Shown piece after piece: positions 37,754-47,788 of a DNA stretch of 64,000 nt (position 1 is its first letter; every line of letters starts with the position of its first letter). Under the pieces are notes generated by a model. That model was not told where the DNA came from. It saw only the letters and a program-made list of their open reading frames with translations, and searched no databases. The DNA comes from Pseudomonas mucidolens (GTDB lineage: Bacteria > Pseudomonadota > Gammaproteobacteria > Pseudomonadales > Pseudomonadaceae): the NCBI RefSeq assembly GCF_900106045.1, contig NZ_LT629802.1:2976001-3040000 (forward strand), written 5' to 3'. The position numbers were made by a program, and so were the translations under genes.

Positions 37754-39118
37754 TCAACCGCGATCACTCGGGCTCCGCGGCAGAGCATTAGTGACATCCC
37801 CTTCCATCATCGCAGGAGCTACTGAGTGCGAAAAATTTTCACCACCCTCTTTTTTCAACAAGAACAGCTGCCTAAGAACTACGCCCCCCAAACCTACAAT
37901 GAAACCTAGTAAAACCCCCAAGACTATAAGCAGGGTTTTACGAGGCTTTACAGGCTCCAAGGGTTCCAATGCCACCCTATCAATAGTCACAAGCTTGATA
38001 CGGCTAATATCAAGATTTAGATTGCGCAGGCGCGCCTCTTCTGCACGCAGCGGCTCCACGTCACGCAAGAAAAGATCCTCTTTTTCACGCGCATTCAGCA
38101 CTTCAATTTTGCGGTTCACCTCGAGAAGCTGTAGCTCCTTGACGATCTCCGCTATGCGTGCCTCGGTAAAGTCATCGGACTTGCGCCGTACCAAGGCTGT
38201 TCTTTCCGCCAGGAGCGCGTCTACGCCCATGAAGTACAGCGGAATCTGCTGATTGTTGATTTCTGTACGCATTACGCTTGAAGAGCCACCGCGATCAGCT
38301 TCCCCCAAGGAAGACGGCGTCGCTGGTTTTTTTATACCCAGCGAGCGTGCGATACCGATGGCTTCGTCCAACTGTGCAACCCGGTTGGCACGTCGCGTCT
38401 TCAATTGTGCCCTGAGCGCCTTCAACTCATCGCGCAACTGAGCACGACGCACAGTGTCGGCCTCCATCAACGATGCGATTTTAGCCTCTTTACTATTCTC
38501 GTAACTGGCTCGGGCCGCATCCAGCTTGCCGTTGATTTCATTCAACCTGTTGTCGACGATGACTTCCATGTCATTAGCAATCTGCTGCCGCTCAATCTTG
38601 ATCGCGTAATCAACCAGACCGTTAAGAATCGCTACACCATCCACATTCTTCGGATAGTTCATCGACAACTTTATGTAAGCGCTTAGGGAGTCGGCTTTTT
38701 TAGGATCAGGGAGGGTTAGCCTGATAGAGTCAGCATTAAATTCTTCGAAACTTTGCTCCAACGTTCGCCCCGGACGCTCAAATTCTTCGAACAATTTTCG
38801 GTTTTCACGAAAAAAACCAAGACGCGTGTCGTAGGATTCCAGTGATGCTCCAACTTTTTTCAGGGCAGCGCCTGGCGGCAATTTATAAATGTCCGAACGA
38901 TTCAGCGCATCAAGCTCATTTATCGCGGCGGGCCTGAGCACACTGCTGACATGGTACTCAGGAGTAGCAACATATGCATAAACGGCGGCGACCAAGCCAA
39001 ACCCGGCGGCAACCGCGACGATGCACAGCTTCTGTCGCCAAATGGCTTGAGAAAGCACAAAAAGGTCTATGTGATCATCTGAAAGGGAAACAGGAGGGGC
39101 GCGGAAGCTACTACTCAC
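37754..39118 (-). CDS. wzz: Wzz-type chain-length determinant
   Basis: A 454-residue polysaccharide co-polymerase. It has TM1 at about 32-55 (LCIVAVAAGFGLVAAVYAYV), a long coiled-coil periplasmic domain and TM2 near 410-432, preceded by the Pro-rich EPLEPVKPRKTLLIVLGVLL. It is longer than classical Wzz (about 330 residues), as in several Pseudomonas O-antigen loci. It should set the modal chain length of the Wzy product. It lies at the ihfB side of the locus, the position of wzz in P. aeruginosa. A cytoplasmic tail of about 25 residues follows TM2. Confidence 0.9.
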   Translation of the reverse strand: MSSSFRAPPVSLSDDHIDLFVLSQAIWRQKLCIVAVAAGFGLVAAVYAYVATPEYHVSSVLRPAAINELDALNRSDIYKLPPGAALKKVGASLESYDTRLGFFRENRKLFEEFERPGRTLEQSFEEFNADSIRLTLPDPKKADSLSAYIKLSMNYPKNVDGVAILNGLVDYAIKIERQQIANDMEVIVDNRLNEINGKLDAARASYENSKEAKIASLMEADTVRRAQLRDELKALRAQLKTRRANRVAQLDEAIGIARSLGIKKPATPSSLGEADRGGSSSVMRTEINNQQIPLYFMGVDALLAERTALVRRKSDDFTEARIAEIVKELQLLEVNRKIEVLNAREKEDLFLRDVEPLRAEEARLRNLNLDISRIKLVTIDRVALEPLEPVKPRKTLLIVLGVLLGFIVGLGGVVLRQLFLLKKEGGENFSHSVAPAMMEGDVTNALPRSPSDRG

Positions 39119-39483
39119 AACAAAAACCTGCCTTCAAAGAGAAACTGCGGGCTCGTTATGCAGACGATTTTGTGGGTTTCTTATACTTATAGGATCAGCC
39201 AACAAAGCCAAGCGTCGCTGCCGGGCGTTGGGCACACAAAATGACCGTTATCGAGAACAGGTTGCATTTTGCCATCTCCTCAATACATTACAAGACTTGA
39301 CATGCCTGCAGGAACAATCTGACGCTGCTTGCTCTAGGCAATGCAGATGGGCGCCTGACGGAAAAACGCGGTCCCGCATGAAGTCGGCATCAATATGAAC
39401 TCAGCAACAAGCGTGAAGATCACGCACTCCGCATGCCCGACCAGCCGACGAACGGTAGCTACCAGTTAAAAATAGTACTCCCA
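39119..39483. other. Non-coding region upstream of wzz
   Basis: 365 bases between lapA and wzz with no credible gene. It should hold the promoter of wzz. A GGTAGCTACC palindrome near 39455-39464 vaguely recalls part of a JUMPstart element but lacks the ops core on the coding strand. Confidence 0.4.
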
Positions 39484-39735
39484 TCAGAGACTATCAAAGC
39501 TTTTGATCTGCTGCTTACGTCTTCCGTTTCGTTTCCTCAGCAAACCCAGAAACGGCCCTATCAACATCCCGGCAATCAATGCCAACGTAACAAACACCGA
39601 AACCGGCATCTGCGGCGTACTCCATCCCAGAAACGCCAGTGCGACGTTCTGCTGGTTTTCCAATACGAACGCCAGGATCGCCAAAGCGGCGAGCAGGACA
39701 ATCAGCACCAAAATAACGCGCTTGACCCCACGCAT
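39484..39735 (-). CDS. lapA: LapA domain protein (lipopolysaccharide assembly protein A type)
   Basis: An 83-residue inner-membrane protein with two transmembrane helices (about 4-22 and 42-64) and a short basic C-terminal tail. The segments VLENQQNVALAFLGWSTPQM and VFVTLALIAGMLIGPFLGLL fit the LapA/YciS domain. In E. coli LapA and LapB adjust LPS synthesis by controlling LpxC. No LapB-type gene is next to it here. The ATG at 39735 has GGAGAGG upstream and lies 25 bases behind ihfB, so the two are likely co-transcribed, as in other Pseudomonas. Confidence 0.82.
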   Translation of the reverse strand: MRGVKRVILVLIVLLAALAILAFVLENQQNVALAFLGWSTPQMPVSVFVTLALIAGMLIGPFLGLLRKRNGRRKQQIKSFDSL

Positions 39736-39760
39736 GAACCTCTCCTAATTCCAAAAAACC

Positions 39761-40057
39761 TCAGACGCCCTCTTCTTCGTCTTCGTTCACTCGATCCCGC
39801 AATTCCTTGCCCGGCTTAAAGTGAGGCACAAACTTGCCATCGAGACTGACGGACTGCCCGGTTTTCGGGTTACGACCAACGCGAGGGGCACGATAATGCA
39901 GTGAGAAGCTACCAAAGCCGCGAATTTCTATGCGATCACCGGTGGCGAGGCACTGAGACATTTGTTCAAGCATGGTCTTGATGGCCAGCTCGACATCCTT
40001 GGATGAGAGCAGCCCTTGATGGGTGACAATTCGTTCGATCAACTCCGACTTCGTCAT
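39761..40057 (-). CDS. ihfB: Integration host factor subunit beta
   Basis: A 98-residue HU/IHF protein. The start [20 protein letters not shown], the DNA-bending arm [20 protein letters not shown] and [15 protein letters not shown] are typical of IhfB (HimD). It pairs with IhfA to bend DNA in transcription and recombination. In Pseudomonas it normally follows rpsA closely; here an acyltransferase gene has come between them. An AAGGG site precedes the ATG. Together with wbpM it marks the borders of the O-antigen slot. Confidence 0.96.
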   Translation of the reverse strand: MTKSELIERIVTHQGLLSSKDVELAIKTMLEQMSQCLATGDRIEIRGFGSFSLHYRAPRVGRNPKTGQSVSLDGKFVPHFKPGKELRDRVNEDEEEGV

Positions 40058-40419
40058 ATTTTTCCCTTCTTTTTCAAGCAGCTAGGAAAAGCGCTCCGAA
40101 GGTTTTAGCATGACCTGATGAATTTGAACAGCCTGTCTCTTGACTTATCTTGCCCAAGTAGCAGCACAGCACACAAGAGACCAAATTCAAGCGCGCAGCA
40201 TCAAGGAAAACGCTCCCCTTTCTGCAGGAGCGCTGATACATGCAAATTTCGGCGACCAATGTCTACGAGGGCGTTTAGGTGGCGTTAAGGGCTGACCGAT
40301 CGGTAATAGAGCCCCTCCCCTCCCTTCCCACGACTTCGCTGCCGCGCCGAGCCCCGCACTGCCAGCTGTCAAACGTCGTAGACAGCAATGCAAGGTGGTG
40401 ACAACGCAGACTGCCCAGA
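40058..40419. other. Promoter region of ihfB
   Basis: 362 bases between ihfB and the acyltransferase gene. It includes a terminator-like hairpin at 40207-40232 and a pyrimidine-rich stretch at about 40311-40330. No gene was found. The ihfB promoter should lie in the first 200 bases upstream of 40057. Confidence 0.4.
40207..40232 (-). terminator. Terminator-like hairpin between the acyltransferase gene and ihfB
   Basis: On the minus strand CGCTCC pairs with GGAGCG around a ten-base loop, followed by TTTTCC. It is short but correctly placed to end transcripts coming from the acyltransferase gene. Confidence 0.45.
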
Positions 40420-41601
40420 TTATCGAGCACTCTCAAGCGAGTTTTTTTTCTTTGCCCTGATCAACCCGGTTAATGTGTCGACACTTCTCATTGCAGGCCT
40501 CTCTATAAATCTGAAAGTTAAAGCACAGACAAATATCAGAACAGGAGTAGCCAACACAATCACCCCCCAATACTGAAGGAACGTCAACTGGCTAGCACTT
40601 ACACTTCCGAGCACAAACTTGAAAATCACAAATAGCAAAATCCCGTGGAGCAGATAGATACTATACGCCATCTCACCCATAGCACGTGACACTTTAAGTT
40701 TGAGCAGACCAAATATACTATTCCCCCCGGCGATCAAGCAAAAAACAATCATTAACAACAACTTTGGCTCAAACCCAACATAGATGGTTGGATATCGGGT
40801 CACGACGAACACAATAACCCCTACGATAATACATGTTGCCAACCTTGAAACAGCAAATGCATTAAAGCGATCGTAGCGCACCAGAAAGGCTGCACCCATC
40901 CCACCTAAAAACAACCAACCGAAGTCATATCTATACCCATAAACCTCAAATACATATACCGCCAGTACCGCCAAGAACAAATACCTGAAAGGCGGACGCA
41001 GACCTATAGCTAGCGCGATGACCGGGAGAAACAGATAGAAAAACCACTCATAGGGCAATGTCCATGTAACCCCCGCACTGATGTACCTTGTACCCAAGAG
41101 ACCATTTAAATCTGGGGCGCCAACGACCCTAAACCCAATCCACTTCAACCCCCCTATCAAAATTTCATCGATCGGTTGCACCAACCCATCCCTAGTGAGC
41201 ACCCATACAATCAAGAATAATAAAGCCATGGAAAACAAATAAAGAGGTGTCAATCTCAAAAAGCGAGAGATATACAAACGAAGCCAATCAACCTTTCGTC
41301 CCCGCGATTCTAATAATTTGTTAAAAAAAAGAAAGCCGGTAATCATGAAGAATAAAGCGACACCAATTTGACCAAAGTGCACAAAAAGCCTGGAAGGAGG
41401 CAAAGCCCAGACACCTGATTGCAAATAGTAATACCATATGCACGAATGATGAAGAAAAACAAAAAAAGCGAGATACCCTCGTAAACCATCTATGGTCACA
41501 AATCGACCGTGAGCAGAAGGAGCTACCAATTTATTCACGATTAAATTAGTTGATAACAACGCAATCATGAGTGCCGCCAACGCAGCAAATGCACTTATCA
41601 T
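40420..41601 (-). CDS. OafA-like membrane acyltransferase
   Basis: A 393-residue acyltransferase-3 family protein with about ten transmembrane helices. The family start RFVTIDGLRGYLAFFVFLHH, with the catalytic-type His pair, is clear, followed by FGQIGVALFFMITGFLFFNK. It probably transfers acetyl or another acyl group to a lipid-linked or surface glycan. The frame is open to 41700; I chose 41601 because the normal N-terminal helix starts there. The gene is AT-rich, unlike rpsA and ihfB on its two sides, which are normally adjacent. It therefore appears inserted, with its own promoter behind the rpsA terminator. A link to the O-antigen locus is inferred. Confidence 0.85.
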   Translation of the reverse strand: MISAFAALAALMIALLSTNLIVNKLVAPSAHGRFVTIDGLRGYLAFFVFLHHSCIWYYYLQSGVWALPPSRLFVHFGQIGVALFFMITGFLFFNKLLESRGRKVDWLRLYISRFLRLTPLYLFSMALLFLIVWVLTRDGLVQPIDEILIGGLKWIGFRVVGAPDLNGLLGTRYISAGVTWTLPYEWFFYLFLPVIALAIGLRPPFRYLFLAVLAVYVFEVYGYRYDFGWLFLGGMGAAFLVRYDRFNAFAVSRLATCIIVGVIVFVVTRYPTIYVGFEPKLLLMIVFCLIAGGNSIFGLLKLKVSRAMGEMAYSIYLLHGILLFVIFKFVLGSVSASQLTFLQYWGVIVLATPVLIFVCALTFRFIERPAMRSVDTLTGLIRAKKKNSLESAR

Positions 41602-41881
41602 TTCCACTTGAACACATATTTCCTGAATGAACCGATGGGCAATTGCATAATATACGGTTTTTTTGCTAGAACATGCCCCCCATACATAAACATGTAACAA
41701 TATAGATTCACGCCTTGGTATACCTCATCTCAACAAGTCCGTGGCCGCAGACAAAAAAACCAAGACAGGAGCGTCAACCTAATTCACTGAGCTACACGAT
41801 TTGAGGCGCCAAGCTTACAGCAGAGGATAGACTGATAGAAACGACACCGGTCACAGCTTCAGGCCAAATCCCACCCACAAA

Positions 41882-41906
41882 AAAGGGCGACCGAAGTCGC
41901 CCTTTT
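41882..41906 (-). terminator. Rho-independent terminator of rpsA
   Basis: Stem AAAGGGCGAC / GTCGCCCTTT with a CGAA loop (a stable tetraloop in either direction), flanked by runs of A and T on both sides. It lies 19 bases after the rpsA stop. The rest of the gap to 41602 shows nothing further I can name. Confidence 0.88.
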
Positions 41907-41924
41907 TCTATGGTCTAGCAGAAC

Positions 41925-43619
41925 TTAGTTCTGTTTTTCCATTTGTGCACGCAGCAGGTCGCCCAGAGTGGTCGGGCCTGCAGCGATGTCAGAGGTCGCT
42001 GGCTTGTCGCGCAGGCTCTGGATCGCTTCTTTCTCTTCGATCTCGTCTTTCGACTTGATGGAGAGTTGGATTACGCGGCTCTTGCGGTCAACGCTGATGA
42101 TCTTGGCTTCTACTTCCTGGCCTTCTTTCAGAACGTTGCGCGCGTCTTCAACGCGGTCACGGCTGATTTCGGAGGCTTTCAGAGTCGCTTCGATATCGTC
42201 GGCCAGAACGATGATGGCGCCTTTGGCGTCAACTTCTTTCACAGTGCCTTTAACGATGGCGCCTTTGTCGTTCTCTTGAACGTACTCAGAGAACGGGTCG
42301 CTTTCCAGCTGCTTGATACCCAGGGAGATGCGCTCGCGCTCTGGGTCAACCGACAGGATAACGGTGTCCAGCTCGTCGCCCTTCTTGAAACGACGAACAG
42401 CTTCTTCGCCCACTTCGTTCCAGGAGATGTCGGACAGGTGAACCAGGCCGTCGATGCCGCCGTCCAGACCAATGAAGATACCGAAATCGGTGATCGACTT
42501 GATGGTGCCGGAGATCTTATCGCCCTTGTTGAACTGGCCAGAGAAATCTTCCCATGGGTTAGATTTGCACTGCTTGATGCCGAGGGAGATACGACGACGC
42601 TCTTCGTCGATGTCCAGAACCATAACTTCCACTTCGTCGCCGACTTGTACGACTTTCGAAGGGTGGATGTTCTTGTTGGTCCAGTCCATTTCGGAAACGT
42701 GTACCAGGCCTTCCACGCCTTCTTCCAGCTCTGCGAAGCAGCCGTAGTCGGTCAGGTTGGTTACACGCGCGGTAACGCGGGTGCTTTCTGGGTAACGAGC
42801 CTTGATAGCGACCCATGGATCTTCGCCCAGCTGCTTCAAGCCCAGGGAGACACGGTTGCGCTCACGATCGTACTTCAGAACCTTGACATCGATCTCGTCG
42901 CCAACGTTGACGATTTCGGAAGGATGCTTGATACGCTTCCAAGCCATGTCGGTAATGTGCAGCAGGCCATCGACGCCACCCAGATCGACGAATGCGCCGT
43001 AATCGGTGAGGTTCTTGACGATACCTTTGACTTGTTGGCCTTCCTGCAGGGATTCCAGCAGAGCTTCACGCTCGGCGGAGTTCTCTGCTTCCAGGACGCT
43101 GCGACGGGAAACGACAACGTTGTTGCGTTTCTGATCGAGCTTGATGACCTTGAATTCGAGTTCCTTGCCTTCCAGGTGCGTGGTGTCGCGCACTGGACGA
43201 ACGTCGACCAAAGAACCTGGCAGGAACGCACGGATGCCGTTAACGTCGACAGTGAAGCCGCCTTTAACCTTACCGTTGATAACGCCCTTGACCACTTCTT
43301 CAGCTGCGAAGGCTGCTTCGAGAACAATCCAGCATTCAGCGCGCTTGGCTTTTTCACGGGACAGCTTGGTTTCACCGAAACCGTCTTCAACCGAGTCCAG
43401 AGCAACGTGAACTTCGTCACCGACATTGATTGTCAGATCGCCAGCATCGTTGTAGAACTGTTCAAGCGGGATGAGTGCTTCAGACTTCAGGCCAGCGTGA
43501 ACGGTTACCCAGCGAGCCTGGTAATCGATATCAACGATAACACCGGTGATGATGGAGCCTGCCTGAAGGTTCAGGGTTTTTAGGCTTTCTTCAAAGAGTT
43601 CCGCAAAGCTTTCGCTCAT
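41925..43619 (-). CDS. rpsA: 30S ribosomal protein S1
   Basis: A 564-residue ribosomal protein with six S1 RNA-binding repeats. Repeats 3-6 are marked by similar segments such as [40 protein letters not shown] and [20 protein letters not shown]. It binds mRNA leaders and allows initiation on most transcripts. The codon choice is strongly biased and uniform, as expected of a highly expressed gene. It lies about 120 bases behind cmk, with a hairpin terminator between, and has an AGGA site. Confidence 0.98.
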   Translation of the reverse strand: MSESFAELFEESLKTLNLQAGSIITGVIVDIDYQARWVTVHAGLKSEALIPLEQFYNDAGDLTINVGDEVHVALDSVEDGFGETKLSREKAKRAECWIVLEAAFAAEEVVKGVINGKVKGGFTVDVNGIRAFLPGSLVDVRPVRDTTHLEGKELEFKVIKLDQKRNNVVVSRRSVLEAENSAEREALLESLQEGQQVKGIVKNLTDYGAFVDLGGVDGLLHITDMAWKRIKHPSEIVNVGDEIDVKVLKYDRERNRVSLGLKQLGEDPWVAIKARYPESTRVTARVTNLTDYGCFAELEEGVEGLVHVSEMDWTNKNIHPSKVVQVGDEVEVMVLDIDEERRRISLGIKQCKSNPWEDFSGQFNKGDKISGTIKSITDFGIFIGLDGGIDGLVHLSDISWNEVGEEAVRRFKKGDELDTVILSVDPERERISLGIKQLESDPFSEYVQENDKGAIVKGTVKEVDAKGAIIVLADDIEATLKASEISRDRVEDARNVLKEGQEVEAKIISVDRKSRVIQLSIKSKDEIEEKEAIQSLRDKPATSDIAAGPTTLGDLLRAQMEKQN

Positions 43620-43700
43620 TTTAATTCCTGTTGATAAGGGCGAAGAATACGCCCATCTGCCACACCCCAGACGGTGAGGGTTACGTTCATATAAGAGAAG

Positions 43701-43733
43701 AAACGCAGGTCTAGGACTGGTCCCCTGCGTTTT
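43701..43733 (-). terminator. Terminator-like hairpin between cmk and rpsA
   Basis: AAACGCAGG pairs with CCTGCGTTT around a loop of about 15 bases. T-rich sequence follows in both directions. It should limit read-through from the supraoperon into rpsA, which would then use a promoter in the 80 bases before its start. Confidence 0.7.
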
Positions 43734-43741
43734 TTTCTAAG

Positions 43742-44431
43742 TCATCCGGCGATATCGCGAATAGCGATTTCACTCAGGATGTGTTCCAGCACCTGCTCGA
43801 TGGACAACTCCGTGGAATCCAGCTGTATGGCGTCAGCCGCCGGTTTAAGCGGGGCTACCGAACGCTGGGTATCACGCTCATCGCGTGCACGAATCTCATC
43901 TAGCAGACTCGACAGACTAACACCATCGACCTTGCCCTTCAACTGCAAGTAACGGCGACGGGCCCGCTCCTCGGCACTGGCCGTCAGGAAAATCTTCAAG
44001 GGCGCTTCGGGAAATACCACGGTGCCCATATCGCGGCCATCCGCCACCAGACCCGGCGGCTCTTGAAAAGCCCGCTGACGCTGCAGCAGCGCATCACGCA
44101 CCGCCGGCAATGCGGCGACCTGAGAAGCCCAGGAGCCGACTTGCTCATTGCGCAGGTCGTCAGTCACATCATCCCCTTCCAGGATAATCCGCTGGGGATG
44201 ACCTTCCGTCGCCCCCACGAACTGCACGTCGAGGTGCGCGGCCAGCAGTTTCAACGATTCTTCATTGGTCAGGTCGACGCCATGATTGCGCGCGGCGAAG
44301 GCCAGCAGGCGGTACAACGCCCCGGAATCCAGCAGGCACCATCCCAGGCGCTTGGCCAGAATGCCGGCCACCGTGCCTTTGCCCGAGCCACTTGGCCCAT
44401 CTATGGTAATCACCGGTGCTTTGATATTCAC
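43742..44431 (-). CDS. cmk: Cytidylate kinase
   Basis: A 229-residue nucleoside monophosphate kinase. The P-loop is [18 protein letters not shown] near the N-terminus, followed by [20 protein letters not shown] and [20 protein letters not shown], all diagnostic. It phosphorylates CMP and dCMP with ATP. The start is GTG at 44431 with AGAGG upstream; it lies three bases after the stop of the tyrA-aroA gene, so translation is probably coupled. Confidence 0.95.
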   Translation of the reverse strand: MNIKAPVITIDGPSGSGKGTVAGILAKRLGWCLLDSGALYRLLAFAARNHGVDLTNEESLKLLAAHLDVQFVGATEGHPQRIILEGDDVTDDLRNEQVGSWASQVAALPAVRDALLQRQRAFQEPPGLVADGRDMGTVVFPEAPLKIFLTASAEERARRRYLQLKGKVDGVSLSSLLDEIRARDERDTQRSVAPLKPAADAIQLDSTELSIEQVLEHILSEIAIRDIAG

Positions 44432-44433
44432 AA

Positions 44434-46674
44434 TTAAGCCTCTTGGGCAACACGCATGCCGACTTGGGCACACAGTGTAAGAAAATTCGGAAAAGATGTA
44501 GCTACATTGGCACAGTCATGGATAAGAATCGGCGCTGCAGCCCGTAGCGAGGCCACGCTGAATGCCATGGCAATCCGGTGATCGCCGTGGGCATGCACCT
44601 CGCCCCCGCCGATCACGCCCCCGTCAATGATAATCCCATCGGGTGTCGGCACACACTTCACTCCCAGCGCCAGCAGACCATCGGCCATCGCCTGGATCCG
44701 GTCAGACTCCTTGACGCGCAGCTCCTCGGCCCCACGCAATACGGTGCGACCCTGGGCACAGGCCGCGGCCACAAACAACACAGGGAATTCGTCAATGGCC
44801 AAGGGCACCAGCGCTGCGGGAATCTCGATGCCTTGCAGCGGCGCAGATCGGACCCGCAGGTCGGCAACCGGCTCACCGCCAACCTCCCGTAGATTCTCCA
44901 GGGTGATGTCCGCCCCCATTAAACGCAGGATATCGATAACACCAATACGTGTCGGATTGATGCCAACATGCTCAAGCAACAGCTCGGAGCCCTCGGCAAT
45001 CGAGGCCGCCACCAGGAAAAACGCCGCAGATGAGAGATCACCCGGCACTTCGATACGCGTCGCGAGCAGCGTGCGCCCCGACTCGACCGCAGCCGTTGCC
45101 CCCGCAACCTCAACCGGATAACCAAAACCACGCAGCATGCGCTCGGTATGGTCACGGGTCGGCGCAGGCTCGGTGACAGCCGTCCTGCCTTCGGCATACA
45201 ACCCGGCCAACAGCAGACTGGACTTGACCTGGGCGCTGGCCATCGGCAGCACGTAGTTCAAGCCTTTAAGCGCCTGACCGCCGCGAATGGTCAGCGGTGG
45301 ATGCCCTTGCGGCCCGGTCTCGATGATCGCGCCCATTTCCCGCAAGGGTTTGGCGATGCGGCTCATCGGACGCCTGGATAGCGAGGCGTCCCCCGTCAGG
45401 ACACTGTCAAAGGCCTGGGCCGCCAGCAACCCGGACAACAGCCGCATGGACGTACCCGAATTACCGAGGTAGATGGGCCCCGGTGCCGGCTTCAAGCCAT
45501 GCAAGCCGACCCCATGAATTGTCACGCGCCCATGATGCGGGCCTTCAATCACCACGCCCATGTCGCGGAACGCCTGCAACGTCGCAAGCGCATCTTCGCC
45601 TTCCAGGAAGCCTTCGACCTCAGTCACGCCTTCCGCCAAGGAACCGAGCATGATCGAACGGTGGGAAATCGACTTGTCACCCGGCACCCGAATCTGCCCG
45701 CTCAGGCGACCGCCAGGATTGGCGATAAACACCACCTCGTCGGCGCTCACCGCAGCGTCCACATAGGCCCGGCGCGCCAAGATCTTGCTGAAATGCTCGC
45801 GTGCCACCCGCGCACGGGTGAACACGCCCAATAATTGATGGCCATCGCCGGCATCGACCGCGTCGCGCAAGGCATCCAGGTCGCCGCGGAAGGTGTCCAG
45901 GGTACGCAGCACCGCTTCGCGATTGGCCAGGAAGATGTCATGCCACATCACTGGATCGCTGCCGGCAATCCGCGTGAAATCGCGAAAGCCACCGGCGGCG
46001 TAACGGAAAATCTCGAGGTTTTCGTTGCGCTTGGCGAGGGAATCGACAAGACCAAATGCCAACAGATGTGGCAAGTGGCTGGTCGCGGCCAACACTTCAT
46101 CATGGCGCTCGACCTGCATATGCTCGACATCCGCGCCCAGCTCACGCCAGAGGCGATCCACCACCGCCAACGCGGTCGGGTCAGTTTCCTGCAGTGGCGT
46201 CAGGATCACTTTATGCCGGCGGAACAACTGTGCATTGGACGCTTCCACCCCGCTCTGTTCAGAGCCGGCAATCGGATGCCCCGGCACGAACCGCGACGGC
46301 ATGCCACCAAACGCCGAGCGCGCCGCACGCACCACATTGCCCTTGGCGCTGCCGACATCGGTAAGAATCGCCTGCCCCAGGTCCATGCCTGCGAGCAATG
46401 CCAACAGTTTTTCCATCGCCAGGATCGGCACCGCCAACTGAATCACATCGGCGCCACGGCAGGCCATCGCCAAGTCCGCCTCGCAGCGATCGACAACCCC
46501 CAGCTCGACCGCCAACTTGCGCGATTGCGGATCCAGGTCGACGCCGACCACTTCGCCACACAAGCCGCTTTCCCGCAGCCCCTTGGCGAAGGAGCCGCCG
46601 ATCAACCCCAGCCCGACCACCACCAGACGACCGACCACAGGCACAACAGGTTGCAACGCAGTGTCATCAACCAC
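44434..46674 (-). CDS. Bifunctional prephenate dehydrogenase / EPSP synthase
   Basis: A 746-residue natural fusion. Residues about 15-300 form TyrA, with the nucleotide motif [18 protein letters not shown] and the active-site [10 protein letters not shown]. Residues about 315-746 form AroA, with [55 protein letters not shown] and [19 protein letters not shown]. It supplies tyrosine by oxidising prephenate (or arogenate) and makes 5-enolpyruvylshikimate-3-phosphate. The fusion is typical of Pseudomonas. I placed the start at a GTG (46674) overlapping the end of hisC by eight bases, with AAGG upstream; the frame is open to 46770. Confidence 0.93.
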   Translation of the reverse strand: MVDDTALQPVVPVVGRLVVVGLGLIGGSFAKGLRESGLCGEVVGVDLDPQSRKLAVELGVVDRCEADLAMACRGADVIQLAVPILAMEKLLALLAGMDLGQAILTDVGSAKGNVVRAARSAFGGMPSRFVPGHPIAGSEQSGVEASNAQLFRRHKVILTPLQETDPTALAVVDRLWRELGADVEHMQVERHDEVLAATSHLPHLLAFGLVDSLAKRNENLEIFRYAAGGFRDFTRIAGSDPVMWHDIFLANREAVLRTLDTFRGDLDALRDAVDAGDGHQLLGVFTRARVAREHFSKILARRAYVDAAVSADEVVFIANPGGRLSGQIRVPGDKSISHRSIMLGSLAEGVTEVEGFLEGEDALATLQAFRDMGVVIEGPHHGRVTIHGVGLHGLKPAPGPIYLGNSGTSMRLLSGLLAAQAFDSVLTGDASLSRRPMSRIAKPLREMGAIIETGPQGHPPLTIRGGQALKGLNYVLPMASAQVKSSLLLAGLYAEGRTAVTEPAPTRDHTERMLRGFGYPVEVAGATAAVESGRTLLATRIEVPGDLSSAAFFLVAASIAEGSELLLEHVGINPTRIGVIDILRLMGADITLENLREVGGEPVADLRVRSAPLQGIEIPAALVPLAIDEFPVLFVAAACAQGRTVLRGAEELRVKESDRIQAMADGLLALGVKCVPTPDGIIIDGGVIGGGEVHAHGDHRIAMAFSVASLRAAAPILIHDCANVATSFPNFLTLCAQVGMRVAQEA

Positions 46675-47779
46675 GGGCCAGGACCTTGGCCAGCGCCTCA
46701 AGGAAACGGCTGTTTTCCGCCGGCAAACCGATGGTGATGCGCAAATGGTTCGGCATCCCGTAATTAGCAACCGGACGCACGATCACACCTTCGCGCAACA
46801 GCCCCTGAAACATCGGCGCCGCGTCTTGCCCGAGGTCGACGCAGATGAAATTGCCCTTGGACGGAATCCAGCCCAGGCCCAACTCGCGGAAACCTTCCTG
46901 CAACTGCAGCATGCCGCTTTCATTGAGGCGACGGCCTTCAGCCAGGTACTCGCTGTCCTGCACAGCCGCACACGCTGCCGCCAGCGCCAGGCTGTTGACG
47001 TTGAACGGTTGACGTACGCGGTTCAGCACATCCGCGACCACCGCCGTGGATAAGCCGTAGCCAACCCGCAACGAGGCCAGGCCATAAGCCTTGGAGAAGG
47101 TTCGGGACACCAGCAAATTGGGGTACGCGGCGAGAAAATCCAGGCCGTCCGGCAGGTCGCTGCCTTCGGCGTACTCGATGTAGGCCTCGTCCAGCACCAC
47201 CAGCACATGTTCCGGCACATCCTGCAGGAACTCGTCCAGCGCCTCGGCACCAAACCAGGTCCCGGTCGGGTTGTTCGGGTTGGCGATAAACACCACACGG
47301 GTCTGGGCATCGATCGCCGCCAGCATCGCAGGCAAATCATGCCCCCAGTCCCTGGCCGGGATCACCCGCGCCTCGGCACCGACCGCCTGAGTGACGATCG
47401 GATAGACCGCAAAAGCATGCTCGCTGAACACCGCATTCAAGCCCGGCGCCAGATAGGCCCGCGCCACCAGCTCAAGAATGTCATTGGAGCCGTTACCCAG
47501 CGTGACCTGGTTCAACTCCACCCGGCAGCGCTCGGCCAACAGCGATTTGAGCGCAAAACCGTTGCCATCGGGATAGCGGGTCAGCTCGGCCAACTCTTCG
47601 CGAATCGCCGCCAGCACCTTGGGACTGGGGCCCAACGGGTTTTCGTTACTCGCCAGTTTGACGATCCTGGCCGGGTCGAGATTCAGCTCACGCGCCAGCT
47701 CGTCCACAGGCTTGCCTGGAACGTAAGGCGACAGTTGTTGCACGCCCGGCTGCGCCAAGGCGAGGAAATTGCCACTCAT
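46667..47779 (-). CDS. hisC: Histidinol-phosphate aminotransferase
   Basis: A 370-residue class I/II PLP aminotransferase. The Schiff-base lysine lies in SRTFSKAYGLASLRVGYG. SNENPLGPSPKVLAAI, FIANPNNPTGTWF and VLDEAYIEYAEGSDLP match HisC. In this position (between pheA and tyrA-aroA) the Pseudomonas enzyme is the HisHb/hisC2 type, thought to work with both imidazole acetol phosphate and aromatic substrates. It lies ten bases behind pheA. Confidence 0.93.
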   Translation of the reverse strand: MSGNFLALAQPGVQQLSPYVPGKPVDELARELNLDPARIVKLASNENPLGPSPKVLAAIREELAELTRYPDGNGFALKSLLAERCRVELNQVTLGNGSNDILELVARAYLAPGLNAVFSEHAFAVYPIVTQAVGAEARVIPARDWGHDLPAMLAAIDAQTRVVFIANPNNPTGTWFGAEALDEFLQDVPEHVLVVLDEAYIEYAEGSDLPDGLDFLAAYPNLLVSRTFSKAYGLASLRVGYGLSTAVVADVLNRVRQPFNVNSLALAAACAAVQDSEYLAEGRRLNESGMLQLQEGFRELGLGWIPSKGNFICVDLGQDAAPMFQGLLREGVIVRPVANYGMPNHLRITIGLPAENSRFLEALAKVLARG

Positions 47780-47788
47780 GTTAAAGCC

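Noticed and set aside
39445..39470. Possible JUMPstart/ops element upstream of wzz
   Set aside because: Only a short CTGGTAGCTACC stretch matches, and the GGCGGTAGC ops core is absent on the coding strand.
41943..43583. A 546-codon open frame opposite rpsA
   Set aside because: It mirrors the six S1 repeats and reflects the strong codon bias of rpsA, not a second gene.
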